In this document: positions 20,133-33,053 of the stretch, in pieces | Position numbering within the stretch: the first letter of the stretch is position 1 | Layout of the letters: every line of letters starts with the position of its first letter | Assembly (NCBI GenBank): GCA_027625915.1 | Contig: JANTQA010000072.1 | Coordinates: 3,472,001 to 3,536,000 of the forward strand | DNA from: Anaeramoeba flamelloides | Lineage: Eukaryota; Metamonada; Anaeramoebidae | DNA length: 64,000 bases | Direction: 5' to 3' | Program-made: the position numbers and the translations under genes | The notes under the pieces: generated by a model | Databases searched by the model: none | The model's input: only the letters and a program-made list of their open reading frames with translations | What the model was told of the DNA's origin: nothing

Positions 20133-22022
20133 ATGGACCTAAAAACAAAATCAAATTCGTGTCTTGAAAAAGGAATTGAACAATACGATTTAGGAAATTA
20201 TAGCAATGCTGTTGAACAGTTTCAAAAATCCTTAAAATACGATCCCGAAAATTCAGAAGCACACTTCCAATTGGCATTTACATACGAGGATCTTGGTGAG
20301 CCCGAAGAAGCCTTAAAATTATATAGCGTGTGTCTTGAATTGAATCCCAAATACAGAGAAGCTTACAACAACATGGGGTATTTATTACGGCAACGAGGCC
20401 GTTATCAAGAAGCAGAAAAACACCTCAGAAAGGCACTCCAAATCAGCCCCGAATATGCTGAAGCACAGAACAATTTAGGCACCATTTACACGGACCTGGG
20501 CAAGCACACGAAAGCGCTTGTGCATTACAAATTAGCAGCCAAATATTCTCCTGATTACCCGGAAGCCCACCACAACATTGCGCATGCACTTGACCTTTTG
20601 GAAAGGCCAGAAGAAGCGATCAAATGCTACCAAAAGGCAATAAAGCTGAACCCAGAGTATTTAGATCCCTACCACAATTTGGGATGCCTGCTCTCGGATT
20701 TAGGGAGGCACAAGGAGGCACTAAGCTACTATGAAAAGATCTTGGAGATGGATCCAGGCCATTCGGAAACGCATTCCAGAATTGGTTTTGTGTATAAGAA
20801 GCTGGGAAAATACGAAAAGTCCTTGAAATTTCTCTGCAGGGCTGTTGAGCTGGACTCAACCAATTGCGAGGCGCACTACCATTTGGGATCGCTCATTGCG
20901 GAGCACGAAAAGCAGAGGGTCATTGAAGAAATTCGATCAAGATATACATGGACGCTCAATATCACGCAAGAGGAATTAAAGAAATTGAAGGGCAAGTCAC
21001 TGAAATCCAAAATTGATCAAATGGAACAGGAGTGGGGTGTTGGTGAGAAGAACCAAGAAACGGTAAAGCTGTGTGTCAAGGAGTGTGAACAAAAAAAAAT
21101 AATCAAACAACTTGAAGACGATTTCTTAAAGGAAAGAGCACAAACCATCCTCCAAATGCAATCAGAAGTTGACCAACAAGAAATTGCAAAAGAGGAACAA
21201 TTAGAAAAGGAGATCAGGGATCTTAAAAGCAAAAAAAAGGAAGAATTAAAAAGCACAATGGAGCAGAATAACTCGGAATTCCTTCGCGGAAGGAACAGAT
21301 TAAAAATGCAATTGGAAGAAAAAAAAACTCAAGACATTCAAAAATACCAACTCAAATTGGATCAGAAAATTGAAGATTTGAAAAAGCAACAAGGGCAATT
21401 AAGAGAAGAAAGCCAAACTAGCAAGTTCAACGAGAAGAATAAATCTTTCGAGGATGAGGAGAAACTTTTAATTGGGGAAATTAAAAAAATCGAATCCAAA
21501 ATAGAATCACAAAAGGATAAATTTACAAAGCAAAGCCAAGTTGAAATCAATAATTATTTAAGGCAATTAGAAAAAAATTGGGAAAAGGAAAATGAAGAAT
21601 TAATTAATCAATTACAAATACAAAATAAAAAAGATCATAATACAAAATTAAAAAATGAAAAAATTAGATTAAAAAATGAATATAAAGCCAATATTCAAAA
21701 AATTAGCCAACAAAAGAAAGATGAAAAATTATTGAAAATTGAAAAGTTTAAGAATTCGTTGTTAGTTCAAAAAAGAAAATTATTATTAAAAAAATTAAAA
21801 GCTTTCGATAATCAAGATAATGATTTATTACAAACAGTGCAGAAGAAACTTTCACAAATCGAAAAAAACGAACACAAAAGTTTGAAATTGAAAAAAATTG
21901 AATTATCTAAGCAATTAAAAAATGATTATAATAAAAATTTTAAAACAATTAAAGTAGAAAAAGAGAATGAAATCGAAAAATTGAAATCTTATCTCGAATC
22001 TTTGAAAAAATCTGATAATTAA
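20133..22022 (+). CDS. TPR-repeat protein with long C-terminal coiled coil, 629 residues
   Basis: Single exon, ATG at 20133, TAA stop. Residues 7-244 form seven consecutive 34-residue tetratricopeptide repeats, e.g. 41-74 starting SEAHFQLAFTYEDLGEPEEA and 75-108 starting REAYNNMGYLLRQRGRYQEA. The canonical W/Y-L/I-G-Y-A-F-A-P positions are present. An eighth, partial repeat begins at 245. Residues from about 275 to the end are almost wholly charged (Lys/Glu/Gln), with long heptad-like helices and no Pro, consistent with a coiled coil. The repeats resemble those of the O-GlcNAc-transferase type, but no glycosyltransferase domain follows. A scaffold or cytoskeleton/cilium-type adaptor is a guess. 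The TPR section is visibly GC-richer than the AT-rich coiled-coil section. No signal peptide or membrane segment. Confidence 0.9.
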   Translation: MDLKTKSNSCLEKGIEQYDLGNYSNAVEQFQKSLKYDPENSEAHFQLAFTYEDLGEPEEALKLYSVCLELNPKYREAYNNMGYLLRQRGRYQEAEKHLRKALQISPEYAEAQNNLGTIYTDLGKHTKALVHYKLAAKYSPDYPEAHHNIAHALDLLERPEEAIKCYQKAIKLNPEYLDPYHNLGCLLSDLGRHKEALSYYEKILEMDPGHSETHSRIGFVYKKLGKYEKSLKFLCRAVELDSTNCEAHYHLGSLIAEHEKQRVIEEIRSRYTWTLNITQEELKKLKGKSLKSKIDQMEQEWGVGEKNQETVKLCVKECEQKKIIKQLEDDFLKERAQTILQMQSEVDQQEIAKEEQLEKEIRDLKSKKKEELKSTMEQNNSEFLRGRNRLKMQLEEKKTQDIQKYQLKLDQKIEDLKKQQGQLREESQTSKFNEKNKSFEDEEKLLIGEIKKIESKIESQKDKFTKQSQVEINNYLRQLEKNWEKENEELINQLQIQNKKDHNTKLKNEKIRLKNEYKANIQKISQQKKDEKLLKIEKFKNSLLVQKRKLLLKKLKAFDNQDNDLLQTVQKKLSQIEKNEHKSLKLKKIELSKQLKNDYNKNFKTIKVEKENEIEKLKSYLESLKKSDN

Positions 22023-25000
22023 GAATTGGCGGATATAATTGCTTTCATAATACATAATATCATTGTTGAATCTTGATCTTGATTCTTGTTGTATGATCCT
22101 GAATTAAAGTTTTTTTAAAAAAAAAAAAATTGATTTTTTGAAATTTTCGTTTTTTTTTTTTTTTTTTGAATTTTTCTTTTGTCATATTTTATTTGCCAAT
22201 TGCAACTTAGGAATTAAGAATAATATTTTTTTGTTTTTTCTTTTTCTTTTTTGAATCTTATTATATTTTACTCGACTATTTATAAATTTTTACTAATTAG
22301 TCACTCAAAATAAAAAACTATTTTGTTCTTTTAAGTGTTTTGAAATTTTATTAATGCTAAAAATCACAAATTTGTTAATTAGAAACAATATTGTTGATAA
22401 AAAAAATTCATATTTAAAAAAATAAAAACATTTAAATTATGAATTTGTTTTTTTTTCCTTTTTTAACTTTCATAATATTTAAATAGATGTATAAATTTTC
22501 ATTTAAGTAATGTTTCTGTCAAAGGGTAACAAAACTTTTTTTCAAATATCAATGATTTTTAATAATTGATTTTTGAAGAATAAATAAAAATTAAGAAAAA
22601 TAATGCATATTAGAGAATAGTTGAGGTAAGTCTGAACTGAATCCAATTAATCCATTTATTTTCTTAAAAATCGAAAGACTAAAAGTCTTAATTGTTCAAT
22701 TCAAGGAAAATTAAAAGGTTCAATTTGGATATGATATTGAAGTCCAAAGTATATCCCAATTGAAATCAATATGGCTTTTCTCAACCATCATTTTCACTTT
22801 TATCAATAACATTAGAATAAAATATTTTAACCAAATTGACTATAAAACTTGTAATATTTTGAAAAATTTTAAAAAAAGAAATATGTATAAATAAAAATTG
22901 AAAAAAAGAAAAAATGTGAAAAAATGTTTTCAATTTTGAAATTTTCAAAATTATTTTTTTCTTGTAATAAATATTCAAATTATTTTAATACATTTAACTC
23001 CGGTTATTATTTGTGTGTTCCTTTTACCGGAAAATAGTTTAGAAATGATTAACTTTTTTTTTTATTAAATATAATTTCAAAATATTTATGAAGAAATAAG
23101 TTAAATATCACCTAATTAAAAAAAAAATATTTACTTCTAAATTATAGCAGTATAGTCATTATGATTTATTTTTTAAGTGATTTCTGTTTAAACAAGAGTG
23201 ATAATTAATAGATGTAAAATTATTATTTGTTGTTTCTTTTATTGTAGTGGTGTAAATTATATTATAAATGTCCTTAAAATTATTTTCATTAATAAATTTT
23301 TGTGTAAAACTCTATATTCCACGACTTTTCACAAGAAATTATTTACCGTTAAATACATTTATTAAAAAAATATAAATACTAAAAATTGAAAAGAAAAAAG
23401 GGAAATTATATATCTACAGATTTTTTTTCTAATAGATTAAAGGAAAAAAATCAAATAATAAAAAAAAAACAAATACTTATTTTTAATTTATGAAACCAAA
23501 AATCACAACCATGGATATTTTAATTAATTTAATTAATTTAATTATATTTGATATTTGATTACAAATTTTCGTTTGATGATCATTGTTTAATTGTTGTAAT
23601 TTCTTTTTTTTCTTTTTGACCTAATTTGCTTTAAACTTATCAAAAATTTTTTTCATTTTTTTTTATTTTGTATCATTTATTTTAGGCTACTCATGCGTGC
23701 TGTTTTTAAGTATTTCAGTTTTATCAAGTAAAATTTTTTTTATTTTTCCTTAATAAATCTCTAAATATACAGAAAATACAATCAAAGGAAAAAAAAATAA
23801 TATTATTGTATTATTTTTTTTTTAATTATTAATTATTATTTTTCTAAATATTATATGTGTATACATATATCAAAAATATGCGGGAGTAGCATTATATCTA
23901 TATTTTAGTTGTAAATTATAGCCTATTATAATTGAACTTTATTCAAAAAATAAATTACAAAATTTTGGACTAGGTTGAGATGATTTAAAAGAATAAGAAT
24001 AATAGATTTCTCTGAATTTTGGAAATAATTTTTATTTTTGTAAATATCTTTATATTCTTGTTTTTTTTATTTTGTTTTTTTACAATTATGGTGTATATTT
24101 TATCCAATCAATTTTTTTTATCTGAATGATTAGGAGGAAAGTTGGGTTGATTAAAATATAATAAAAATAGAAAATTGATAGTATCTAATAATTTGAATAA
24201 TCAATAATCGTTGGTAAAATGTGAAGGTATTTAATAATAAAATAGTTTTTATGATCTTTTCATCTTTTTTGGATATATAAAATTTTTTTTTTGAGTTTTA
24301 TTTTTCAATTTATTTTTTCAGATAAAAATTTTTACCTATAAAATCATTAATGTTATGTAACTTAAACGGTGTTTAAGATTAAAATTTTAAAATCTAAAAA
24401 ATGGGGTATTTTTGCATATTTTTGGTTTTTGGTAGATCAAAATATCTAAAATAGGGTTTATTTTAGTCATTTTTTACAATATAATTAGATCTTCAACATT
24501 TTATTATGTTTTTATAAAAAAAATATAAAGATTTATTTATTGAATATTTCATAAACAGAAAAAAATATAATTATAAATGGGTTGGTTATTTTTTTTTGAG
24601 TATTGAAAAGAATTGAGTCAAATATATTATTTTATTCACTTTTTTGTATAATGGAAAATGAAATTTAGCTTTTTTGTATTTGATAGAAAAGTAAAATCAA
24701 TCGATTTTCTTTGTTATTTCCTTAATTGAAAAAAAAATGGATATATTTTCTGAATATTTTAGAATTTTATGAGATTTTATCGGTTTCCAGAACAAAACAA
24801 AAAAAAAAACCTCAAGAAATACACTCTTAGGTTTTTTATAATTTTAAAAATTAAAAGAAATTTTCTTAAATTTTAAGTTTACCTACTCTTAAAAAAACAT
24901 TTATCTTTCATATAATTCAAAAGAATAGATAAAAATATTAATTTTCTGAATTTCTTATAAATACGGGAGAAGCTAGTTTTTTCGTATAACTTGTAGTACT

Positions 25001-26150
25001 TCCCATATTTCTAAACTTGTACTTTAAAAGGTTGTTTTAAAAATCAAAAAATAAAAATTAACACTTCTAAATATTTATATAAATGATTTATCTTTATATC
25101 TAATATCTTTGATATTATTGATTTTTTTATACAAATCACAAATTTCATATATCTGGATTTTATATTTTTTAAATAGGTTGTATGGCTTTCATTGATCCAA
25201 AGAATGGGTAAAAATAGAAGTTTTTACTTTATTCTTTTGAATTTTGTAAAAACCGGGCAACGTATCGTATTTAACTTTACAATCTTATAAATAAAATCCA
25301 AAAGTAGCATAATATCAATATTTTACTTTTATTTACTTATACCATATTTTTTTTTTTTGTTTATGCTACTAAAAGAAGTGTATATTAAAGAAATTTGTAA
25401 AATTACTAAAATTTCAAATTTTTTTTTCAATTTTTTCAATTTAAAAATTTTATTTTATTGAAATAATCAATTAAGTGTTTCAAAAGACTTTTCTACTTTT
25501 TTGAAAAAATATTCAAGAGGTGTGTTTTTTTGTAGCAAAAAAAAAAAAAAATATCAATAAAAAACAGAAATTAACTAAATGATAAAAATAATTCTAAATT
25601 TTAGTTTTTATTATCTTTACAATGACGATAAAATGGTTTGACAAATATTCACTTTAAATTCATTCAAATTGATAGTAAAAAAAAAAAAAACAAATATTTT
25701 CCGACAGGTATTTTAATAATAAATGGAACAAAAAAATTCACAGTTTTCTTATATATATTAAATGAAAGACAGGCAATTTGGTATATAGATAGTTCATTTT
25801 ATTTGAATTTATATCTTTTAAAATTATCAGATCGAAATATTATATTCAGAATTTTAAGAGAATTAAAAATGTGAAACCTAATAAAATGAAAAGAATCTGG
25901 AATTAAATCATTACTCATTTAAAAAATTAAAAAAGAACAAGAGATAAATTCTAATTTTTATAACTAGCCATTATATTTTCCTGAACCAAATAAAGTAAAT
26001 CCAAAGTAATTTATCATGAAAATTTCTGGGTTTTCTGTACTTAAGTCAAAGGAAATTCTAGTTTGATTAAAAAAAAAAATAAAAAATGAAGGGGAAAAAT
26101 GTGTGAGAATATTTGTTTCAATCATATTTTTACAAAAAAGTAAATCAGTG
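22023..26150. other. Gene-free AT-rich spacer
   Basis: No supported gene. The DNA is mostly A/T tracts, with loose matches to family C foldback units around 24820-24910 and 25150-25260. A 78-codon frame at 25638-25874 has some protein-like composition but no motif, no GC rise and no supporting splice sites, so I leave it unannotated. Confidence 0.6.
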
Positions 26151-27275
26151 TTATTTCCATTTTGAATAGTGTTGTATTGTCTCGTGGTTTAGCCCCCAGT
26201 CCTGGAGTGCTTCTTTCAATTCTTTTGGTGAAAAAGTTATTTGTTTTTTTTCAATCAATTTTTTTTTCCCATATCGAACCATTTCCCTGGTTACGTTTTT
26301 GTGATCAATGTTTAATAATTTTGAGATAATTAAACGATCAGACGTGAAACCAAATTTAATTGGGATCTTTGAGTCCTGTTTGAATAACCGATAACAAGTT
26401 CCCGTAACCATTAATTTTTTGCCAAAGGCCATTTCGGAATGTCTCTCTGGTGCAAAGGGCAATTTTTGGCAATAGGCGCGATAAAAGGCGTCAAATTCTT
26501 TTTCTAAAAAATTGATCTTAATACCGCTTTGTAACAATTCTCTGGGATCGAGCATTGTGTTCCTTTCCCCGGAATTAAAAAAGGCTGTCCCGGCATATTT
26601 ACAGCCCATCTCAATTGCCTTTTTCAAATTTTGCATCCCGTTTCCGTTGTCGTTGTGTGGATGGAATTCTAAGTGATCAATAAAGGGTTTTAAATGTGAA
26701 AAGATTTCCTCGATTTGTGAAGGGCCCGAGATCCCCTGTGAGTCGCAGATTAGTACCCTCCTTGCGCCCGCTTCTAAAAACGATTCTGTAAATTGCTTTA
26801 ATTTTGGGATCAAGTTTTTGTCTCGTAGGTTTGTTGAGTCCACTAAAGCAACATCAAACTCATTTTCTGTAGACCTTGTGAGTCTTTTAAATAATTTGAT
26901 CATGGATACCCCTCTTTTTAAGGCTACTTCATGCGAATTTGTCTTGAAGACTTGCTGAGACATCGACTCTGAGACTGGAACAAATGTGGAGCACGAAGCC
27001 TTAGGATAGGGTTTCACAAGGCCTGATAATAATTTGATATGACTTTCAATCGCATGCCCAACAAGCCCAGGCTCGATGTCCAAATCTTGTGTCTTTTTTA
27101 AAATCTTTTTGCAAGCTTTGAATTCCTCTTCACAGACCATCGGGTATCCTATTTGCAAAATATTGCCAGGTATCGATTTTGCGACTAGTCTCATTAAGGT
27201 AGAGCCAACTAAAAAATGTGCAGCCAAGCCGTCTCTTCGAAAATCTTCCCTGAGATGGATAAGTTTGTCAAACAT
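26151..27275 (-). CDS. DRE-TIM metallolyase family enzyme (homocitrate/2-isopropylmalate synthase-like), 374 residues
   Basis: Single exon, ATG at 27275 to TAA. Related to the TIM-barrel family that includes isopropylmalate, homocitrate and citramalate synthases and HMG-CoA lyase, which make or break C-C bonds next to acyl-CoA with a divalent metal. Visible landmarks: HLRED at 7-11 in the place of the usual (D)TLRDG, with Arg9 and Glu10/Asp11 as candidate catalytic Arg and metal ligand; QIGYP at 41-45; VDSTN at 145-149; CDSQG at 177-181; the metal-binding HxH as FHPHNDNGNG at 204-213; and NSGERNT at 234-240, like the GIGER motif. Length fits a barrel plus a small C-terminal extension (about 300-374), with no LeuA regulatory domain. 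No targeting peptide is seen, so it is probably cytosolic. The very short N-terminus and altered motifs make the substrate uncertain. Confidence 0.82.
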   Translation of the reverse strand: MFDKLIHLREDFRRDGLAAHFLVGSTLMRLVAKSIPGNILQIGYPMVCEEEFKACKKILKKTQDLDIEPGLVGHAIESHIKLLSGLVKPYPKASCSTFVPVSESMSQQVFKTNSHEVALKRGVSMIKLFKRLTRSTENEFDVALVDSTNLRDKNLIPKLKQFTESFLEAGARRVLICDSQGISGPSQIEEIFSHLKPFIDHLEFHPHNDNGNGMQNLKKAIEMGCKYAGTAFFNSGERNTMLDPRELLQSGIKINFLEKEFDAFYRAYCQKLPFAPERHSEMAFGKKLMVTGTCYRLFKQDSKIPIKFGFTSDRLIISKLLNIDHKNVTREMVRYGKKKLIEKKQITFSPKELKEALQDWGLNHETIQHYSKWK

Positions 27276-30200
27276 CGGTGTTTGAGTATAAGATTACGAT
27301 TGGTTAATTTTATAAAAGAATGATAAAAATTTTTACATTTTTTTATTGACAGACGGTTGGTTCATTTTTTGTGAACACTAGTAAATTGGCTCTTGACGGG
27401 GGACACATTGTCATCTGAGCATTCAACTTGTACCCTTTTTACTGATTATTTTTACTTTTTTTGAATTAACAAAAGACTTTAGTCAAGCATCGAAAACTTT
27501 AAAAGACATTAAGGATACTTGGTGGAAATACTACAGAATCTCTTAAAATTTATATCGGCAAAAAATTTACCTGTTGAGTACAGTAAATTTGAGGAACTTA
27601 ATAGTAAGAAACTTTTGTTGGACAAAAAGCAAAAGCGAATTTTTCACCTGACACTTTTTGCTTTTTGAGGACGATCTGGAAAGTAGACGTGTCTTGTAGA
27701 AAATTGCGAGAATACTTTTGCTTTATGAAACTATTTTGATTCTTTATAACTCAAAAGTATTAAATGAAGAATTTTAGTTGATCAAAAAAAAAAATATTGG
27801 AATTTCTTCTTACAGAAAATTATTTATGATAGCCTTTTGATATTGGGTTTAATAATATAAATGACAAGATCAACTTTTTTTCTCTCATTGTCTCCTCAAA
27901 AGTACTTTCACAATATTTGTCTTATGGTGTCTCAAATGATAAATACTTTTACTATTTATATGATTCATGATTAAATTTTAATTCAGATTCTTTGTTTTTT
28001 TATTTCATGTTTCTTTTCTTTGTATATTTGTCACTCAAGGGTATTTTCCCGATCACCAATACTAAAATTATTCACAAACCTCTTCATACAAAAATACTAG
28101 AAAATTTTTAAGTGGTTTAAAATAGAGAAAAAATACCTAAAAAAAAGTAAAAAAAAAAAGAAGAAAAATAATTTTCCTTCAAAAAAGAAAAATATTTAAA
28201 ATACTGTTTTGGAAAAAAAACTTAATAGAATGTAAATTTGTAAACGTACTGAAAATGAAAAATGTAATTATCATAATAATACGTACCGAACAACTATGTT
28301 CCGAATTTCAAAAAATAAGACTGTGCTTTTTTTTCTTCTTGTTCCAAGGAAAGTGAACAAATAATTTACTGCCCAGCAGTTTGTCTAAATTAACATCACT
28401 TTTGAAGATCAATTTCAGGATATTTATAGTAAATTTAAATTATTAATTCAATTTTGTTCAAAATTTTTCATATTTTATTCTCAATTTTTTTGAAATTTTT
28501 TGTCATGTTTGATGATAAAAATTCGATGAAAAATTTAGTCATTTTTTTGAGAGAAATTTTCTAAATTTGATCCTATAAATTGGTAGAATTTATTTTTTAA
28601 TTGTAATTCTTTAAGAAATCAATACCATGTTTACTTATGATTTATGGTAAGTTCCTTTGGTCTGTAAATGCATAGCTCTTCTATAACAAACAAACTCGCT
28701 TCTTTTAAAACATTAATTAAATTTTTTGGCACCCTTAATTTTTACAACAGATCTATCAATAAATATTAGAAAAAACTATTTTTAAAGACATAACGGAGGA
28801 TTCGGCAAATAATTGCATTTAATATACTATTTAAGGAAAAATAAAGGGAATAAAAAATTTGTTTTAGTGTTAACTAAGAAGAATTGTTATTGTCAAAAAA
28901 TATCATTTCTAAAAGATGTTATAAAAATCTTACAAATTTTCTTCAAATTATAAACACGATAAATATTTTGGGATGTGAACTAAAAATTTTCTTTCAAAGT
29001 TCCATAAAAAGATTATATAAATGGAGTAATAATTCAAAATTTTAATTCTGAAAAGAAGATTATATTATGAATTCATCTCGAAGTATTGGGGATTTTGATG
29101 ATATATATTTTATTCTTGGTATTGTTAGATTTTTTTTGAAAAGTTGAATGAAAATTTTGAGTCATTTATTTTGAAATTAACAGTACCGAACTTTAATCTG
29201 GGGTTTTCTTTGATAGATTGGTCATCAAAAATATATTGAAAAAATATTACTTTTTTAGGATCTCCAAATATTCACATCAGAAGTTGATCAGCGAAGGAGA
29301 TTTACACTGTTTTTAGTTGGTTTGATTGAAAATAGTAATACAGATTATTATTAGAAGTTAATTTATTTCATTCTTTTACTAACAGGTTTTACTTTTGGTT
29401 TACAGGTTCTATTAAGGTTAAAAATTAAAAAATATATTTTAGTTATTTTTCCTGTTGAACTTTTTTTTCTATAAATGATAATATTTTTTTCAAAATATAT
29501 TCTATATTTTCAGAAAACAAATGTGATTTTACTCAAGATTAATTCCAAAAATACAAAATTCGGCTGGTTTTACAAACTAACCAACCTAAATTTGTTGATA
29601 AATATGTGAAATAATAAACTTTATTCTCAGATACAATATTCATTATAGATCCACTTTCGTAAATTTTAAATTTTCATAATAATAAATAAAAATACATAAT
29701 AAAATTTTAACCGTTATCGTTTAAGTTTCCCATTAAACTTTTATCAATTTCTTTCGAAAATTATAACTGCCACAAATAAAATTTGTGGATACTAATTTAT
29801 TCAAATAAATATATTAAAATATTTACTTTCTTTTTCATTTTTACAAATTTTTTTAGAGAAATTTTGTTTAAAGAATTTTATGGATTTAAATGTTAAGAAA
29901 AAATGTTTAATTGATTTACATTCCAAAGTTTCTTGGTCAATGTAATGTTTTAAAAGTTGAGTTAGAAGATTACTAAAAGTAAATTTTTACTAAAAATTTG
30001 ATTTAAATTTATCAATAATAGATAAATTTATTTAAAAACCATTTCCTAGCCCAAATTTTTGAAATTAATTAATTTGGGGTTTTAATAGTTTTTTTTGTTC
30101 AAATAAATTTACTTAAATATAATGAAATTAGAAATCAGAAATATTAAAGATATAAGAAAAGAATAAAAAGAAAAAACAAATAGAAAATGATAAAACAAAA

Positions 30201-33053
30201 AGAAAGAAATTAGTTATTAAAAGTTGTTTTTAAAAATGAAATTTCCTTTTAGAGAGGAGATTGTATAAAAAATAACTAATTTTTTCTATTTCTGAGATAA
30301 AACTAGCCCTCGTTGTAAATAAATTATTTTATTTAAGGTATTGATCAAGAAGATTTTATTTGAAATTAAATTGATCTTTTTTGTTTTTTTTTTTTTGTTT
30401 TTTACTTGTTTAAATCATATTTTTTAAGCTATGTGACTTTTCAGTTAAAAGTAAAATTATCAAGTGTGTAAGTAATATTTTTTATATAACTAATTTGGTA
30501 AAATTGAACTTATTTTAGTTGTTTAAATTCAAATAACTTTAAAAAAATTCACAGGATCTCAATTCAAAAATTTCAATTAAAAACAAAAAGTTTCAAAGGT
30601 GTTTTCAATTTCAAAAAAATCAGATTTGAAAAGAAAAAAATACAATAATTAGTTAATGCTTTACTATTTTTAAATATCAAATTTTCCCCAAAACTCTAAA
30701 AATCACTATTATAAGAACAATATACAGTTTGTTTATATTTTTGAAGATGAGCTTATTTATACGACATACGGTGATTTTTTAAAAATAACTAAAAATATGA
30801 AAAAATCAAAAAATGAAAAAAAAATCATCAAGATTTCAATAAGTACCCAATTTTGATACTTTCGAATTAATAAATGGGTATTTAAAAGTATACATCGTGG
30901 CGGTTTAAATAGGAAATTTAACTGGTCTCTCTAGATTTTTTTTAAAAAAATTTCCTATGTTATTCGTGGTTGATTTTTAGATATCTTTAAAATTATCAAA
31001 AACATTTTTTCAATTCCAAAATATTTATTTAATCATGATTTCCAAACCCTTTATTTTTTTTTAAGGGGATCTCTAATTTTTATTTGATTACATCGTCAGA
31101 ATCGTTAAATTTTTCCAATTGATAAAATTAGTCGATTATGTCTATTTTAGTTTCCACGGTTTTTATAAATTTAAAAAAAAATATCAAACGATTAAAAATG
31201 TTCGAATCTTTTCAATAAGTAATTTATTGTATTTTTGTCAATTAAATCGAGAAAAAATGCCAAAATAATCATTTTTTAAGACACGTTTATATTGTTCTAT
31301 TATTCAAAGATCTTTGTTAGTCTATACTCTAATAATTTAGAGAAATAATTGAATTTAAATATTTATATTTTTTATTTTTGATAATCATTTTTGTTACTTA
31401 AACAGGCCTGTAATATTCAAAAATGAATTGAGAAAAAGAAATTAAGAAAACAAGAATTTCCTTTTAAGTGTTATTATTTTGTTATTATTTTTTTTTTTCA
31501 AAATTGGATTTCAAAAGATGTTTTTATTAAAGTAACTCAACTGTTTAGTATGGTGGGGGTAATAAAGAAAAAGTTTTTTAATCTCAAAGGTTTCATTTTT
31601 TTTTAATCGTGTTAGCGAATTTCAAAACTATTCTTTCAAAATTTGAAATTCATCTTGCTAATAAAGTTTCAAATAAAAAAACTAAACAGAATTTTTTTTT
31701 TTTGATTTCCATTTTTATTAACTGTAGTAACTTAATTCCAAAATATGATAATAACTGACACTATCTGATTTTGAATTTAAAAGTATCCAATATATTAAGC
31801 TTTCCATATAATATTAAAATATTCCCCATCAAGAAAAACATATTGGATAATTTTTTCATCCTAATTCAAATAACAAAAGTTAGATCCCTATGATTTTGGC
31901 TATTTTTCATTTTTCTTATTGAAATAAATCAAAATATTGACCAATTTTTTCCCTTGGATTCAACTCGGAGACAATACCTACTGATCATCAGAGTTCCCAA
32001 AATGATTCCATTTTTGGAATTTTTAGAATCTCAAAAATTAAAATTTGGAATCATAATATTAAAATGATTCTAATGGAATCAATTTTTATCAAACATTTTT
32101 CACTTGTTAAAGTACCTTTGAAGTATTATTTTTCAAAAATATTAAAAATTATTTTATTCTGATAATATAGAATCAAAAAAAAAAATTATTTTGGTACCAA
32201 AACTCTATTAAAAAAAAAAAACAATCTTTTGATTCCATTTCAAAGAAATTTAATTTTCTTATCAGGTTTAAACTTAAAAACTTCAGAATTGAGGAAAAGA
32301 TGATGGAAACTAAAATCCCAAGAAGAAAAACCTTAAATATTTATTTTTTTCAGAAATATAAAATTCTTTTTGAAAATAAAAAAAAAAAATAATTAAATAT
32401 TAAATTTTGAGAATGATGTGATTCCTTGTAAAAACGAATGTAAATAAGAAATGAATTGAGACTTATCATTGGGAAAAAAAAGAATTATTTTGGGTTTTTT
32501 TCAAAAAAGAATCAAAATGTGAACCCTGCTGATTATTCTTAGGACTCTTTCCATCAAAAAAATACATAAATATTATTGTTTGTTTCATGTGATAAAAGAG
32601 AAATCTTCAAAATTGACTGGAGATAACCCACACAAAATGTTTTTTTTTTTTTTTTTTTTTTTTTTTGATAATATGAACACATTTTCTTTGATTAATTTTA
32701 AAACAGTATCCATGAAACATGGAAAATTTTATTAGATATAATTTCTGATGTTTGTCGTGCTTGAAAAGCATTAATATGTATTGATTTCACAAAAATTTGT
32801 TTTCAATAAGTTTTGGTTTGTTGTGATTGTTTTTGAATTTAAAAAAAATCGAAAAATAAAAAATATTAAAATTAGGAATAAAAAGAGTGAGTTCTTGATC
32901 TATGGTATTTTAATTTTTAGATTTTAAATTAGGTTGAAAATTGTTTCATACAAGTTAAAGGAAAATAAAGTGAAAAAAAAAAAAAAAAAAAAAGGAAAAT
33001 CTAAATATTTTTCATCAGTTCCAATAACAACGAACAAAAAAATTTTGGTTCAA
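27276..33053. other. Gene-free AT-rich spacer
   Basis: No supported gene in 5.8 kb. The first 450 bases upstream of the DRE-TIM gene are less AT-rich and include an imperfect hairpin (CAAAAAGCAAAAG at 27623, CTTTTTGCTTTTTG at 27653), perhaps promoter or leader DNA. A degenerate family D pair lies at about 28985-29185. A T27 tract lies at 32640-32666. The rest is A/T-rich with no structure I can name. Confidence 0.6.
28985..29185. mobile_element. Family D MITE, degenerate copy D4
   Basis: The right arm, GAAAAGTTGAATGAAAATTT then TGAGTCATTTATTTTGAAAT, matches the family D terminus. A left arm resembling AAAATTTTCTTTCAAAGTTC is present but weak. Confidence 0.4.

Noticed and set aside
20620-21550. 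Antisense frames opposite the TPR gene
   Set aside because: Shadows of the real coding strand with no recognisable content.
24820-25260. Candidate additional family C array
   Set aside because: Only scattered partial matches to the foldback units, not enough to annotate as an element.
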